Source of the DNA: Nigrospora sphaerica
Taxonomy: Eukaryota > Ascomycota > Sordariomycetes > Amphisphaeriales > Apiosporaceae
Assembly: GCA_018287875.1 (NCBI GenBank)
Contig: JAGVVL010000002.1
Span: 3,286,001-3,350,000, forward strand
Direction: 5' to 3'
Length of the DNA: 64,000 nt
A program made the translations under genes and the position numbers. This document shows positions 1-12,390 of the stretch, in pieces (within the stretch, counting starts at the first letter, position 1; the number at the start of each line of letters is the position of its first letter). The notes below the pieces were generated by a model. It did no database searches, had not been told where the DNA came from, and saw only the letters and a list, made by a program, of their open reading frames with translations.

Positions 1-227
1 TCGCCACGAAGCGGTCAATTACCCGCCCGCTCCGGTATTAATAAACAAAATAGGGCTGGCTGCTAACTGGACGTGGTTTCCCCGGATTTGCTAGGAACGT
101 CGCAAACTGTGGAATACCCCGATTGTCTTGTCTTGTTCGCTATCGCGCGAGCCTCGAGTCCCCCCTCACCACCCGGTCGCAGAAACAACCAGGCACGACC
201 TCGCGTCCCGCCGTGTAGCCAGCCAAG

Positions 228-1670
228 ATGCCGTCCAAGCAGAAGGCGCCCGTCTACGTCCTCGGCGTGGGCATGACAAAGTTCATCAAGCCCCGCGGCA
301 AGGTTGACTATACCGAGCTGGGCTTCGAGGCTGGCGTCAAGGCCATGCTCGATGCCCAGATCAACTACGACGACGTCGAGCAGGGCATCGCATGCTACTG
401 CTACGGCGACTCGACGTGCGGCCAGCGCGTTTTCTACCAGTTCGGCATGACCCAGATCCCCATCGTCAACGTAAACAACAACTGCTCGACCGGCTCCACG
501 GGCCTGGCCATGGCCCGCTCGACCATCGCTTACGGCGGCGCCGACTGCATCCTCGTCATCGGCTTCGAGAAGATGATGCGCGGCAGTCTGCAGAGCTTCT
601 TCAACGACCGCGAAAACCCCACGGGCACCTCGGGCAAGATGATGGCCGAAACGCGCGGCATCACCAACGCCCCCGGCGCCGCGCAGATGTTCGGCAACGC
701 CGGCCGCGAGTACATGGAGAAGTAAGTAAATTTCTCGCCGCCCGTTCGGGAGGGGGGTGTGCGGTACTGACGCTGTCTCGCCCTCAGGTACGGCGCCACG
801 CTGGAGGACTTTGCCGAGATTGCGCGGGTGAACCACCTGCACTCAGGCAAGAACCCCTACTCGCAGTTCCAGGACGTCTACACGCTCGAGCAGGTCATGA
901 AGGCGCCCATGATCCACGAGCCCCTCACCAAGCTGCAGTGTTGCCCCACGTCCGACGGCGGCGCCGCCGCCGTCCTGGTGTCGCAGGAGTTCCTGGATGC
1001 GCGGCCGCACCTTAAAGACCAGGCCATTCTCATCGCCGGCCAGTGCCTCGCCACGGACGCGCCAAGCCTGTTCTCGCGCAGCTCCATCGACCTCATGGGC
1101 TTCGAGATGACCAAGCACGCGGCCCAGACGGCCATGGCCGAGGCGGGCGTGACGCCCGGCGACTTCCAGGTCTGCGAGCTGCACGACTGCTTCTCGGCCA
1201 ACGAGATGATCACCATCGACGCCCTGGGCCTCTCGGAGCCAGGCAAGGCCCACGAGATGGTGCGCAAGGGCGACATCACCTACGGCGGCAAGATGGTCAT
1301 CAACCCTTCGGGCGGGCTGATCTCCAAGGGCCACCCGCTGGGCGCGACAGGCATTGCGCAGTGCGCCGAGCTCGTGTGGCACCTGCGCGGCTGGGCCAAC
1401 AACCGCACATTCCCGCACACCAAGTACGCACTCCAACACAACCTCGGCCTCGGCGGCGCCGCTGTCGTGACCGTCTACTGCCGCCCCGACCGCGGCGAGG
1501 CGCCCGTGCTGGACTCGGCCAAGGTCGGCCAGGTGAACAAGTTGGGCTACAACCCGGCCGTCGAGGCCAAGGGCTTCACTGCCGAGCAGGCCCGGGCGGT
1601 GCGGAGCAAGACCAAGTCGAACGACTGGGCGTTGCAGGACACGCTCCAAAAGGTGGAGGCGCGCTTCTAG
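228..1670 (+). CDS. SCP-x-type thiolase (thiolase-like lipid-transfer enzyme)
   Basis: Two exons, 228-721 and 788-1670, give 458 residues. The 66-nt intron opens with GTAAGT and ends CCTCAG; joining restores K-Y-G-A-T. The protein belongs to the sterol carrier protein x thiolase group, which cleaves 3-oxoacyl-CoA (in animals branched-chain and bile-acid precursors), usually in peroxisomes. Visible marks are the nucleophile region NNNCSTGST with Cys86, the HDCFS segment typical of SCP-x thiolases, and the C-terminal GHPLGATG loop carrying the second-site His. Length fits a thiolase domain alone; no SCP2 lipid-transfer domain follows. The last residues, ARF, resemble a weak PTS1 but are not canonical, so peroxisomal location is inference. 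The start is the first ATG of a frame that matches the family N-terminus (VYVLGVGMTKF). Confidence 0.93.
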
Positions 1671-3403
1671 ATAACACGCCACGGAGGTACGGACGAAAGG
1701 GGACGGCAGCATGCCATCGTATCCCATTCCGGCAGAGGACAGCGCATACCTTTGGGCGTCTGTCTCCGTCTAGCGGTAGAGAGCGGTATGGTTGTATTCG
1801 GCGGCTCGACTGTAGACTTCGCGGCCGCTCGATGGAGCGGCAATAGTATACATAACTCCTTATTCCTCCTTGTGGGCTGGCTGTCACGCATGCGCGTGCA
1901 CGCGGTCCCTGCCTGATCGGGATGCTAGCGGCCGCAGAGGGACCCCTCTGCACGACCTGTAATGCGCGTGCTGGTTGCATGTGTTGGGGAGCCGCATCGA
2001 CAACCTTGCTGGCGCCTGGTAAATGCACCGTCAAAGTCGCCGGATGGTAGGCTAAGCCTCTATTTCAATCCACAACGAAACGCGCCTCGACCCGCGATAA
2101 GTCCACTTGAAACGCGGGGGAGTTGTGCTACCCAGCCAACCAGCGGCCGATCGGGCCCACGAGAACCCCCCCCAAAATTGCCCGCCACCCACGACGGCCC
2201 AGGCGCGCGCGTCTTTGGTCGTCGACGCCCCGGCGTCGATCAAACAGGCCACCCTGTAATTCTTAATGCCTCCCGCCCGCCTACTGCTCGGGGTTGCGCA
2301 ATGGCAGGTTCGTCGCCAGTCCCTTGCACAGCGACTCGACCCCCTTCGAACGCCCAGCCGGAGATTTTGGTCTCGTCTGGTGGGAGGTGTTGGGCTGATG
2401 CGACGTCGTCGTCGGGGCGGTTTTGAACAGGCTGCGGCCGGTTCGTTCTTTGCTGCCAGAGGAGCCCCTGTCAGCCAAATGCTAGATGCCAAACGCAGAC
2501 AGGGGTTTCCTGGTCGATGGCGAAAGCAGCAGGGCCAATCGTGGCGCGTCTTGCCTACACCCTACGAATACGGCGCCGCGGGACCGATCATCGCCGCATG
2601 GCCCAGGGTGGGATAAAAAACAAGAAGACGCACAGATCAGAAGCAATTCGAGTCGCGATGTTTTCGCCAGGGGTCGGACCGGGTCAGCCCTTGCATGACG
2701 GACAGCCGGAGGGGGGTCTCTCCCCGAGAGGGTGGTGATCGGGGTGGATGGCGCTGTTCGTGTCGGCTTCCTCTTTCGTACATCGTCGCATGAAGTTCAT
2801 CGGCGAGCGCGCCCCAGACCCTCAGCCCCTATTGCCTCTTTGGTCCACGCAGCCCGTTAACTCGTTGCTTTTTCTCCTCTCAGCTCCCATAACGCATCAC
2901 GTCTTCGTGATTAGCCATTTCAGCTCCCCCACGCCCGAGCCGGCCTTGGGCCTTCTTCTCTTTCTTTGCTATGACTGCTGGACGGCTCTGCTCTATAGGA
3001 CGGGTCCTATCGCACGCGCATCAAGCCTTTTTTCCCACACTTACCCACCACCCCACGCCCTGCTGGGGGGCCGCGATCAAATTTGCCCAGACCTGCTGTG
3101 TGGGCTGTGGCAACGCTGCTCTCGTACCAATCCGTCCGGCTGCATCGGTCTGACCGTGCTGTGCGCCCGGAGGCTTCGGATCTTCGCTGCATTGACGTCG
3201 TCGACGCCCAACGCCTATTCCTTTTGTCGTCCCCGTATACCAGCCCTACTTCCTATAACTACATCTTTACCCACTTAGTTCGTCCCCTCACGGCGCACTG
3301 GCACCCGCCATCCCCTTAGCTCTGCTCTTAGTACAATGGATGGGCCAACGGTTCGATAATCTGACAACGACAAGTCTTGGTAAACCACCTTCACTAGCAC
3401 GCA
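1671..3403. other. Intergenic spacer between thiolase and rhodopsin-domain gene
   Basis: No supported gene. It holds the 3' flank of the thiolase and the leader of the next gene. An inverted repeat with 8-bp arms (TCGACGCC / GGCGTCGA, 2-nt spacer) lies at 2222-2239. From about 2860 to 3330 the plus strand is pyrimidine-rich, as is common upstream of fungal starts. A 176-codon frame at 2748-3278 follows this biased composition and has no family features. Confidence 0.6.
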
Positions 3404-4851
3404 ATGTCTGACTCGGGACCGGCGAGAAGCACACACGACGCGGCACAAGGGCCCGCCCTCTTGGCCGTGTCTCTGACGACCATCATTCTGGCCGTGGCGG
3501 CGTCGGTGCTCCGCTACATGTCGATCCGGAGGCTCAACGGTGGCGTGCTCAACTGGGAGGACCGCATCTTGGGACTGGCCTTGGTGGGTTCAAACTCCAA
3601 AACCACACCGGCGTTTCTCTCCTCTGACCAAAAAGAAAAACAGACCTTGGGGCTCATCACGACGCTGTTTACCGGTGTGGAAAGCTTCCATCATGACAAG
3701 CGCCAGGCGACTCTCCAAGTCGACTACCTCACCCAACCGTGGCTCATCATGAGCACCGCGGCCGCCAAGATATCCATCTCCATCATGCTTCTCCGGGTAG
3801 TTGCTGATCTCAAACCGTGGCGGGTCATGTTCATGATTCAAACGGGCACCATCCTTATCTTCAGCATCATGGCCTGCTTCGTGGTCGCCTTGCAGTGCCG
3901 GCCGATGCGGAAACTGTGGCGACCCGAGGTGGAAGGGGTCTGTCTGAGCCCGCACGCTCAGCACGACCTCGAACACGTTCAAGGAGGTGGGTGAAAATCG
4001 TTCCGGGCCCAATTCGAGGTGGATATTAATATTCTTTCAGCTTTCGATATCTTGACGACCATGTGTATTGCGTTCGCCGCCGCCTTGGCCCCGTTAGTAC
4101 AGAGCGTACGGCAAGGCCGGCCGTGGGCATTCTACACCCTGGCCCTCGTCAGCACATTGTGGGTTTCATGACGCATGCTACCGAGCACTGCTTTTGCTGA
4201 CACTCGACTCCAGGATATTTGTTCTTGCGATTGTGAGGACGTACATGGTTAATCTTTTCAACCCCGAAGAGCAGCCATACACGGCGCGGATAACGGGCAC
4301 CATCTTTGCCGTGTAAGTTTGCCCGCCAACCCCCCCTTTACCGCCCTCGGGGTCTCGCCGCCTAGGTACTAATTCGTTACGTCGGCAGGCTCGAGCAGAA
4401 CCTCGGCATCGCATCGGCCAGCATCGTGCCCATCTTCGCGTACTTCGAGGCCAGGCGGGCGGCGCGCGACGAGGAGGCGGCCAACCTGGACGCGTCGTCC
4501 ATGTTCTCCAAGATGACGTTCGCGTCCAAGCTCAGCAAGTTATCGCGGCGCAACAGCACCGGCTCCACCATCCTCATCCAGGGCCCCAACCGCGAGAGCT
4601 ACGACCCGACGGCGGCGGCCCAGCTGCGGGACCCCAACGGCGGCGAGTTCCTGCCCCTCGGCATCATCAAGACCGTCAGCGTCCAGGTCGTCAGCGAGGA
4701 CCCCGCCGACGCCGAGCCTACCGTCGACGCCGGCCGCCCCGGCACCGCCCAGTCCGCCCTCGACACCAGCCGGCCCGGCAGCCGGCGCGGTCAGGACCAG
4801 CACTGGTTGGATACCAGCCGGCCCAGCAGCTGGCGGGCCATGGACCAGTAA
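3404..4851 (+). CDS. Fungal rhodopsin-domain integral membrane protein (PTH11-like topology)
   Basis: Five exons, 3404-3583, 3644-3986, 4041-4158, 4214-4312 and 4389-4851, give 400 residues. All four introns are GT-AG and 54-76 nt long. About seven hydrophobic segments fill residues 20 to about 270, starting with the helix LLAVSLTTIILAVAASVLRY. The set includes the WED motif after the first loop, a Cys-bearing loop (ALQCRPM), the AFDILTTM helix and the family end motif EQNLGIASASIVP. These match the fungal rhodopsin-fold family that includes PTH11-related receptors; no CFEM domain is present. The tail of about 130 residues is polar and probably cytosolic, with two DTSRP repeats near the end. 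Ligand and role cannot be told. Intron 1 is 60 nt, in frame and free of stops. Confidence 0.87.
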
Positions 4852-6184
4852 ACTTCTTGTTCTTACTTTTTTTTCTAATATCTCTGTACAGCTTTATCAC
4901 CCTAGAGATTTCATTTGCCCAACGAGCCATGGCGGATCGGCGGCGGGGCGGGCGGCGGACTGGAAAACGATACCCATCTTGTATTATTATCGGAGCCATG
5001 GTCTGGCGCATATTAGACGGGCCGGTGTTGAGGAAGTGGAATTGAACATGCATTTTCGGTACTACCTTTTCGGGACTCTGACAGCTTGAGCATGGAATCC
5101 AGTGGACGCTAGCGTGGGGTTGCTTCCGAAGGACCCGGGGTGAACCCTCCAGTATTCCTTGTGCTTCAAGCCGTCTCCTATCATGCAGACGGGGTCTGGG
5201 TGCATTAGGTCTCGCTGAACCAATGGTGTTGTAACGGCTTTCCTCGCATGTGCAGCTGCCGAGCCCGGTTATCAACCCGGTGCGGGAAGCATCTGTCGTT
5301 ACCTATGTGTATAGCATCGGCCGGTCGGGACTCGGCACGCTGGTTCGCACCTCTCCGGCCGAACAGCAACGGGGCTACTGGCAGTCGAAGGGACCGGCAG
5401 CTCGGGTCGCAGGCTATCTATCGTGCTGATTGATAACCAACTCCTCACGCCAGCGCCCGCCATGGCTTAGTGTCGGTCGGGGTAACCTTGCACACCGATT
5501 CGTATCAGACGCACGTCCGGCTGCCCTTGATGAACACGAACGATTGGGCTCGTCTCTCCCCGCTCCACCTCATCCGGGCCAGCGCGCATTTGTTTCCCCT
5601 CTGCGTGCAGCTGTTTGCGGGAATGAACGGGCAAAAGAAGCTTTTGCGCAGTAAGCTTTGGTAGATTGCAAGTCTTGGCCATTGCCAGCATAACCAGGCG
5701 GTTTGGGGCGGGTAGGGTAACGATTAGGACAACCGGAACCGTGGGTCTGGGGTAGGTAGGCGAGGTAGGTACCTGAGCCCTGCTACCCAACAAGTAGGGG
5801 ACATAAGTACCCAACCCAGATTGTGTAGGGGTCGCCCCTGCGCATCCGTCCATTCGGATGGCCACCTCCAATCCCACGACCGCCAGGGAATCCCCGCCCC
5901 GCCCACCAGCTCTTTGCTCCTTGTGGACGCAGTGCAACCTGCCTCTCCCCATTCCCATCCAATGGCACAACGGCCAGCCGGTGATAGGGACGCATCCGAC
6001 GATCGCCACCCCGTCTCCGCGAATCCCCTCTGCCGTGTGTGTGGCTGGTTGCAGTAGGGGACGAGGCTGGACTGCTCACGAGGGCTCCGGCCAAACCCGG
6101 CCAACCGCCCGCCGTTCCTACCCTCCGTTCTTGATAAGGCCGAACGCGCCAACGTGCCGACTACTGATCCCTATTAAATGCAAC
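4852..6184. other. Intergenic spacer upstream of the sugar permease
   Basis: No supported gene. The spacer holds the rhodopsin-gene 3' flank and the permease promoter. One perfect AGGTACCT palindrome is at 5767-5774, next to GTAGGTAGG repeats. Minus-strand frames at 5467-6009 and 5724-6152 have no domain or plausible composition. Confidence 0.55.
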
Positions 6185-8359
6185 ATGGAGGGCCGAACCC
6201 CGTGCGACGTGGTCGCGCACCGCGACGCTGCTCCGTAGGTGCCCTATCCCCCCCATCCATCCTCGCCGACGTGCCTCCTCCTTTGTCCGCCCGCCCCCCC
6301 CCGCGCTTCGGAACCCCAGCGTTGAGACAAAAGCCCGCTCGCCTCTTTTCCCCCCAGGGCGACGACTCCCGACAACGGCGAAGACAGTGACGACGAGCAC
6401 ATCGCCCTGCTGTCCAACATGGCCCACGCGTCCGGCGCCGAGGTGGAGTCCGGCACCAAGACGGCCATGGCCGCCGACGTGGCCCTCGCCGAGGCCATCC
6501 AGAATGAGCACAGCCTCACCTTCTGGGAGGCCGTCAAGCTGTACCCCGCCGCCGTCGGTTGGTCCATGTTTGTGTCCATCGGGGTTATTATGCTGGCCTT
6601 CGACCCCCAGCTGCTGGGCAACTTGTACGCGACGCCGCAGTTTCAAAGAGACTTCGGATATGAGTTCGATGGAGAGGTACAAACATCTCTTTGTGGAATA
6701 CCGATATGCCAGACAGAATGCATGGCTGACTAACACCGTGAAATTAGTACATCATCAGTATGTTACCAGTATAGAGGGCCTGCCTACCCCTGGTCGTTTC
6801 CGCCTCTCCGTCTATACCAAGCTTCGTATCCGTCCGCTAACCAGCTGTAGGCGCGCCTTGGCAAACTGGCCTGTCAATGGGCAACCCGGTTGGCCAAGTT
6901 GTCGGCGCCTTGGTATCGGCCTATCCTATGGATAAGTTCGGACGGAAGTGGACGTTCGGCGTCTGCGTCATGCTCACGGCGGCGCTTGTCTTCATCCAGT
7001 TCTTCGCTCGGTCGCTGCCGGTCCTCCTGGTCGGTGAACTTCTCGGCGGCCTTGTGCTGGGGTGCTACGTGGTAATCGCTCCAGCGTACGCATCCGAAGT
7101 CTGCCCGCTGGCACTGCGTGGCCACCTGACGAGCTACACGAACTTGTGTTTCGTCATGGGCCAGCTGTTGGCCAACGGTGTGACGGCCGGAACCTCGAAG
7201 CTCAACAACCACTGGGCCTACAGTATCCCCTTTGCCCTCCAATGGTTCTGGATCCTCGTCATCCTGCCCGGCTTGGCCTTCATTCCCGAGAGTCCATGGT
7301 GGCTAGTGCGCGGCGGTCGCATGGCCGAAGCCGAGAACGCCCTGCGCCGCCTCGCCTCGAGCCGCGTCGATGTTTCAGCCACGCTGGCAGTCATTGCCGA
7401 GACGGACCGCCTCGAACAGGAGGTTGAGTTGGGTAGCACCTACATGGACTGCCTCAGGGGTTCCAACCTGCGCCGCACCGAGATCTCGGTTGGCGTGTAC
7501 TGCACACAGGTCCTGAGCGGTATCTACCTCATCAACTACGGCACCTATTTCTTCCAGCAAGCCGGCCTCGACTCGGACAAAGCCTTTGACATGGGCATTG
7601 GCTTCTTGGGTGAGTAGCGCACTCCCCTGGCGGCACGGGGAACCTTGCTGACCTGACGCCCCCCTCCCCAGCTGTCGGCTTCGTCGGGACCGTCGTGTCG
7701 TGGTTCCTGATGCTGCGGTTCGGGCGGCGCTCCATCTACCTGCATGGGCTCTCAGTGCTCGTCGTGCTGCAGCTGCTCATTGGCATCCTGGACTGCATCC
7801 CGGGGCGCCCGGCGGGCGTGGCGTGGGCCGAGTCGTCGCTGATGCTGATCTGGAACTTCTTCTACGACATTTCGGTCGGCCCCATCTGCTTCACCCTGAT
7901 CGGCGAGTGCTCCGCCACGCGCGTGCGCTCCAAGACCATCGCCGTCGCCACGGCTGCCCAGGGCGTCGTCGGCGTCGCCATGACGGTGGCCATCCCGTAC
8001 ATGATCAACCCGGACGAGGTGCGTGGCCCGGCGCCCCCTCGCCTTATTCTCTGTTCCCTGGCGCGCGACTGACATTTTTTTCCCCCTTAGGCCAACATGC
8101 AGGGCAAGCTCGGCTTTTTCTTCGGCGGTCTCGCGGCTCTTTGCTACGCCTGGGCCTTCTTCCGCGTTCCCGAGGTACGTCTCCAACCCCTGAGAACATC
8201 ATCCGCTCCGCCGTTCCCGCGCCAGGTTGCTGACTTGGCCCTTCGCCGCAGACGGCCGGCAGAACTTACGAGGAACTGGACCTCTTGTTTTCCAAGAACG
8301 TGCCGGCCCGCCAGTTCAAGAATTACCAAGTCGAGGGCATGGCGACAATGGAAAACTAA
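6185..8359 (+). CDS. MFS sugar transporter, alpha-glucoside/hexose permease type
   Basis: Seven exons, 6185-6234, 6358-6676, 6748-6757, 6851-7609, 7672-8018, 8091-8174 and 8252-8359, give 558 residues. The third exon is only 10 nt and is needed to rebuild the conserved run E-YIIS-APWQTGLS. Marks of the sugar porter family are the loop 2-3 motif DKFGRK, PESPWWLV before the central loop, and the C-terminal PE-TAGRTYEELDLLF typical of fungal maltose/alpha-glucoside permeases. Twelve membrane helices are expected at the plasma membrane, with proton symport in known relatives. The substrate is not fixed by sequence. The N-terminus is acidic (GEDSDDEH). The start is the ATG of exon 1 in context CAACATGG. 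Confidence 0.93.
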
Positions 8360-9287
8360 GCCGCAGCGGCTGCCGCAAGCTGCGGTCTGCAGCCACGCGC
8401 CTTCTTTCTCGGTGTCTAAGGCGGATTGTGTAAGCGAGGGCATGGGAAGGGGGTATTGAGTGTCGGATAGTATAGCGCGGCACAGAATACGAATAGCAGC
8501 ACTGACGGGCTATGCCCTGGCCTTCCTTCCCATGCGTACCGTAGCGGGAAAACAGGTGGATGGAGCATGGTTCTTGAACTTGTAACATGGATCTTTTCTT
8601 AAGAATAAATCTTGAAAGCTGCTAGTAGATAGCTCGCTCGAAAGTACGGCCAGTTACGAGGGACGAGACGTGTTCTCTCGTTTCCATATGCAGAGTCTCG
8701 TGATTTCGTGACATACCGTAGCGGTTGCTCGTATTATAGTTGGTCCTATCGTAGTAACCGACTTTCCAATTCTTCCCATATACTCCTGCTTCCATTCTGC
8801 AGTAAGCTTTTTTATACTCCGCCCCGTCACTCGATCTTTGGAGAGGCGGGATACCTTTTGTTTTATATGGGCTCCCCTTTTGAATAATGGCGTTTAAAGG
8901 CCACAACTTAAAACCCAGCTAATGGAAAGCCGCGCTCGTAATTAGAGAATGGACATTTCGCGAGGAATGCATCTTTCCTAAAGATTGAATGCTAAGTGAT
9001 GGCATGTTTATCTCCTGGGCCATTCATTCTGTGCCTAAAGATGCATTCTCCGCCCACCCCCCACCGCTGCGGTATGTAAGCGAGTGCATTATCCATTACG
9101 TGCATATAAGCGCTTGTTGGGTATATCTAGTGTCTAGTTCTCTCAGCGACGGTCTGCAAGGCCAACGGGCCAGCTTGGCCGGGTCCATTAAAAACATGCT
9201 ATCGTCCGTAATTGCCGAGGCAGCCCAGCTGAACCTGCGCTATTAAAAGGGGGAGTGTGTCCAAACCCCCCGGCAGCGGCAGCGACT
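8360..9287. other. Convergent intergenic spacer
   Basis: The spacer lies between the 3' ends of the sugar permease (plus) and the Zn2Cys6 regulator (minus). It is locally AT-rich (8580-8900). No gene seen. Confidence 0.6.
8604..8609 (+). terminator. Candidate polyadenylation signal AATAAA of the sugar permease
   Basis: AATAAA lies about 245 nt after the permease stop codon in an AT-rich stretch. Fungal poly(A) signals are loose, so this is only a likely site. Confidence 0.35.
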
Positions 9288-11975
9288 CTAGAGGCTGCAG
9301 CCGCGTTCCGTTCCGTCTTGGCTGTTCTGAAGGAGAGGGACCCAGAATTCCATATCCCACACTGCGAAATCATCAGGTATCTGGCTTCAGGGTCAGCATT
9401 TCTCACGCGCCAGCTGCTGCTGATATTGGGCGTCGAAAAATGTCCCCAACTTACCACATTAGGAAGTTCGTCCGTCATTACGAAAGGCTGCGCCGAGTTC
9501 ACGAAACCAGTCGGAGTTTGTGAGTTGCCCATGGACATGGGCGTCTGGGGCATCATCTGCACAACGTGTTAACCGGCATTGGCACCTCCATCACTGCCTG
9601 GCAAGAGTCTGCACTTACTGAGAGGGGCGCGATGCTGTCGTGGGACGAGTGCGTGGCTTGCAGGCCGGCGTCGACGATGGCCTGGAGGCACATCATGATT
9701 CTCTCCTGTTGGGCCTCGGCCGAACCACCACACGACACGCCCATAACCACGGCGAATGACAATAGGTCTTTCAGATCGGTACCGATTTCTCGGATGCGCC
9801 TGATTTGGGTGTCGAAGCACCTCTCCACTGCCTGGACCAGCCGCGGAAGAGGGAGCGCGGGGGAGCTCTCGGACGCACGCAAACACGTCTCCTCGATCGT
9901 TTCCGGCTTAGCCGCCGACCCCGCCCAGGACATGACTGGCGACGACTGGCTCTTTGCGTTGTTGATGTGTTTAATGTAATAGCACACACTCAATGCGGCC
10001 TGCATGATGTCCTGCTTAAAAACGAGGTTGTGCGAGTGCCATATGCGTGCATAATCCTCCGAGGCCGGGTCCAAATCGTCGAGGTACGATATGAAAATAA
10101 GCGAGGACCGCAGGTAGGATGTCAAAATCTGCTGAGGGACTTCGGGCGTGCCCAGCGCAAACGGCCTGTACAAGGAGAGCAAGGCACGACGGCAGTGCAA
10201 ATCGAGCACCGTCTTGATGATCCACTTCCTGTTCCTCTCGGCCGGACTGGTAGGTGTAGCTCGTGATGTGAAAGATCGGATATCGTCGAGAGCCCTCTCC
10301 AGGGCAGTGCCGCACTCGAGCACCTGCTGGTAGTCTGTCAAATTGTCGATACGGTTAATGAGGTCAACGACCTGGAACCGGTAGGGCAGCGTGCTGGCAG
10401 CGTAGACTTGGATCTGCGAGTCGGTGGACTGGTCGATGGGCCTCGGCGGCGGCAGTTCCTGCATATCCGGGTAGACCTCGTCGTCGTTGAGGTTTCGCGG
10501 GGGGCGACATGTGTAGTCTTCCTGCCGAACACCGACGGGCATATTGGCCAGCATCGACATCTGGACGTCGATTTCCAGGATCGTGTACCAGACCTTCCGG
10601 CGCTGCTCAGCCCAAAAGGGCGAAATCTTGGAGGGGAATTCCGAAGGGTCGCGGTGCAGGCCCATGGTCATGGCCATTCGAACGATCAAACCCATGTGGG
10701 TCCAAGCCTCCTGATTCTTCGGGTTGCTGATCCGCTGTGCCATCAACAGCAGCATCTCGGCCTGTAATGTCCCAAAGTCCACCAGTTGCTTCCCCCGGAG
10801 CCCATCGAGCCACGCACGAACCAAAGCGCAGGCCGTGGGTATATGCACACCATCCCTATCCGGAAGCAGTCCCTGGCCCATTCCGAGGAAACGGTAGCCG
10901 ATACATATGATGGACAAAAGCTGCGGAAGGAAGGATTCGGACTGGAGCTTGCCCTCCCACCACCGGTTGTACACGTCCATGAACGTAGGGATGTGAACGA
11001 CGCGGTAGAGAGACTCGGACGACGTGAGATACACGTGAAGCAGCTGATCGCAGACGGACTTTTTGGGCATAATATCCGACATACGCTTCTGGACCGGCGT
11101 CATGCTGTCTACGTAGACAGTGATGGGGGTGAGGGCCTTTCTCTGCTCGTTCTGAAGAGCCCGGTGGATTTTTTGAATTTTCGAAAAGACCTCGGTGATT
11201 TCCCGGGGCTTGTCCTCCCTGAACATGAAAGCCTTTGCGTCATCAAACTAGGGGCGGCGGTTAGCAGGGCATGGCGAAGATGCGAGAGCTGCGAAGGTAC
11301 TCACCACGTTCAGCAGAACTCGGGTGCTATTCTGACCGAAAAATCTGGTCCGTAGGCCGCCCTTGGCGGTGAGGCCACGAATGGTAATGGATGCGGCCAG
11401 GGGATGGGGACCGGTACTTGCACTCGGGTCCGGAGAAGGCTTCGAGTTGGCGAGGACCATTCTCTCCAGGCGTTCCAATCGAGCACCATAGTCCTCGAGC
11501 ACGGAGGCGGTGGGCTGCAGCGATCGAGCATCACGACCCCTGGACGGCGTATCGTAATGGATCGGCAGGCAGTTTTTCTTGGGGGCCCTTTCGGCCGACT
11601 CAATATCCGAGCCGTCGGATAAGTTGGCCGCCTCGCCATCGGGGGCGTAGCGGCAAATGCGCTGCGACTTTTGGCATTGCGAGCAAGGCAGCAGCCGATC
11701 GCATTTCAGTTTGCGCTTTCGGCACTCGCTGACGCCGGGGAGTATCAGGACATGTCGCGGACCGGATGCGGGCCTGGAAGGCTGGAGGGGGAGGGACGGA
11801 ACAGGAATAGGGGCAGGCAAACTCACATGCAGGATTTCACGGGCCGCGGCCGCTTCACACTTCGCGCCGGGGCGGTGCTGGTGCTGGTGCTGGTGCCATT
11901 GCCGTTGCCGTTGCCGTTGCCGTTTGCGCTACTCCCAGTGTCGTGGGTCGACGACGGCGTTCCATGGTCGGCCAT
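9288..11975 (-). CDS. Zn2Cys6 transcription factor with fungal-specific regulatory domain
   Basis: Five minus-strand exons, 11975-11827, 11728-11305, 11247-9619, 9556-9455 and 9380-9288, give 798 residues. The first intron interrupts the zinc cluster; joining gives Cys49, 52, 59, 65, 68 and 75, exactly CX2CX6CX5CX2CX6C, with the basic run RKRKLKC. A Gly-Asn/Ser-Thr-rich leader precedes it, and a short coiled-coil linker (LEDYGARLERLERMV) follows. The large exon carries the fungal_trans domain, with the SESLYRVVHIPTF segment near its start. The C-terminus ends with WDMEFWVPLLQ, a pattern common in this family, reached through the acceptor at 9381 (branch-like TGCTGAC upstream). Expected to act in the nucleus as a DNA-binding regulator; target genes unknown. 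Confidence 0.92.
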
Positions 11976-12390
11976 GGAGGGCCAGGCCTGTCTTACGCGC
12001 GCGCAAGCACGCACACGCAGGCACTCACACAAGCACGCACGCGCTCTCTCCCCGTCTCTCTCTCTCTTTCTCTCACACACACGGCGGCCACTCACACAGT
12101 TGGCTCGCTCAACTACTCACGTCCACCTGCGCACTCACACAACAGGATACACGTGCAACCGAGTTGGGAACGGTCCACTAAAAAAGTTGGCCGTGAAGGA
12201 CAAGCAGGTACGACATGCGGTCTTGGCTCGTGACGGTCACACTCGGAGGGACGGGCTCGGGGTCGACATGGTCCGAGACCAGACCTTGGAAAAAAAAAGG
12301 GAGAGGGGGAATGGATGGCGAAAAAAAAAAAAAAGAACACAGCGACGGTGCCGCGTACAACTGAGGCGAAGTAGCCTAACTACCTAGCTG
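11976..12390 (-). promoter_or_regulatory. Low-complexity 5' leader/promoter of the Zn2Cys6 gene
   Basis: Immediately upstream of the regulator start the plus strand holds CA- and CT-rich microsatellite runs (about 12000-12090) and an A14 run at 12321-12334. Read on the minus strand these are GT/GA-rich and T-rich. No gene is supported; the stretch probably contains the untranslated leader. Confidence 0.45.

Noticed and set aside
2748..3278. 176-codon plus-strand frame upstream of the rhodopsin-domain gene
   Set aside because: Lies in a pyrimidine-rich leader whose bias explains the Leu/Pro/Ser-rich translation; no domain or splice support.
5467..6009. 180-codon minus-strand frame before the sugar permease
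   Set aside because: No family features, overlaps promoter sequence, and competes with another random frame on the same strand.
9188..9380. Longer C-terminus of the Zn2Cys6 protein ending in an Ala/Gly-rich tail
   Set aside because: It needs the downstream acceptor; the upstream acceptor has a branch-like TGCTGAC and restores the WDMEFW family end. Kept only as a possible alternative form.
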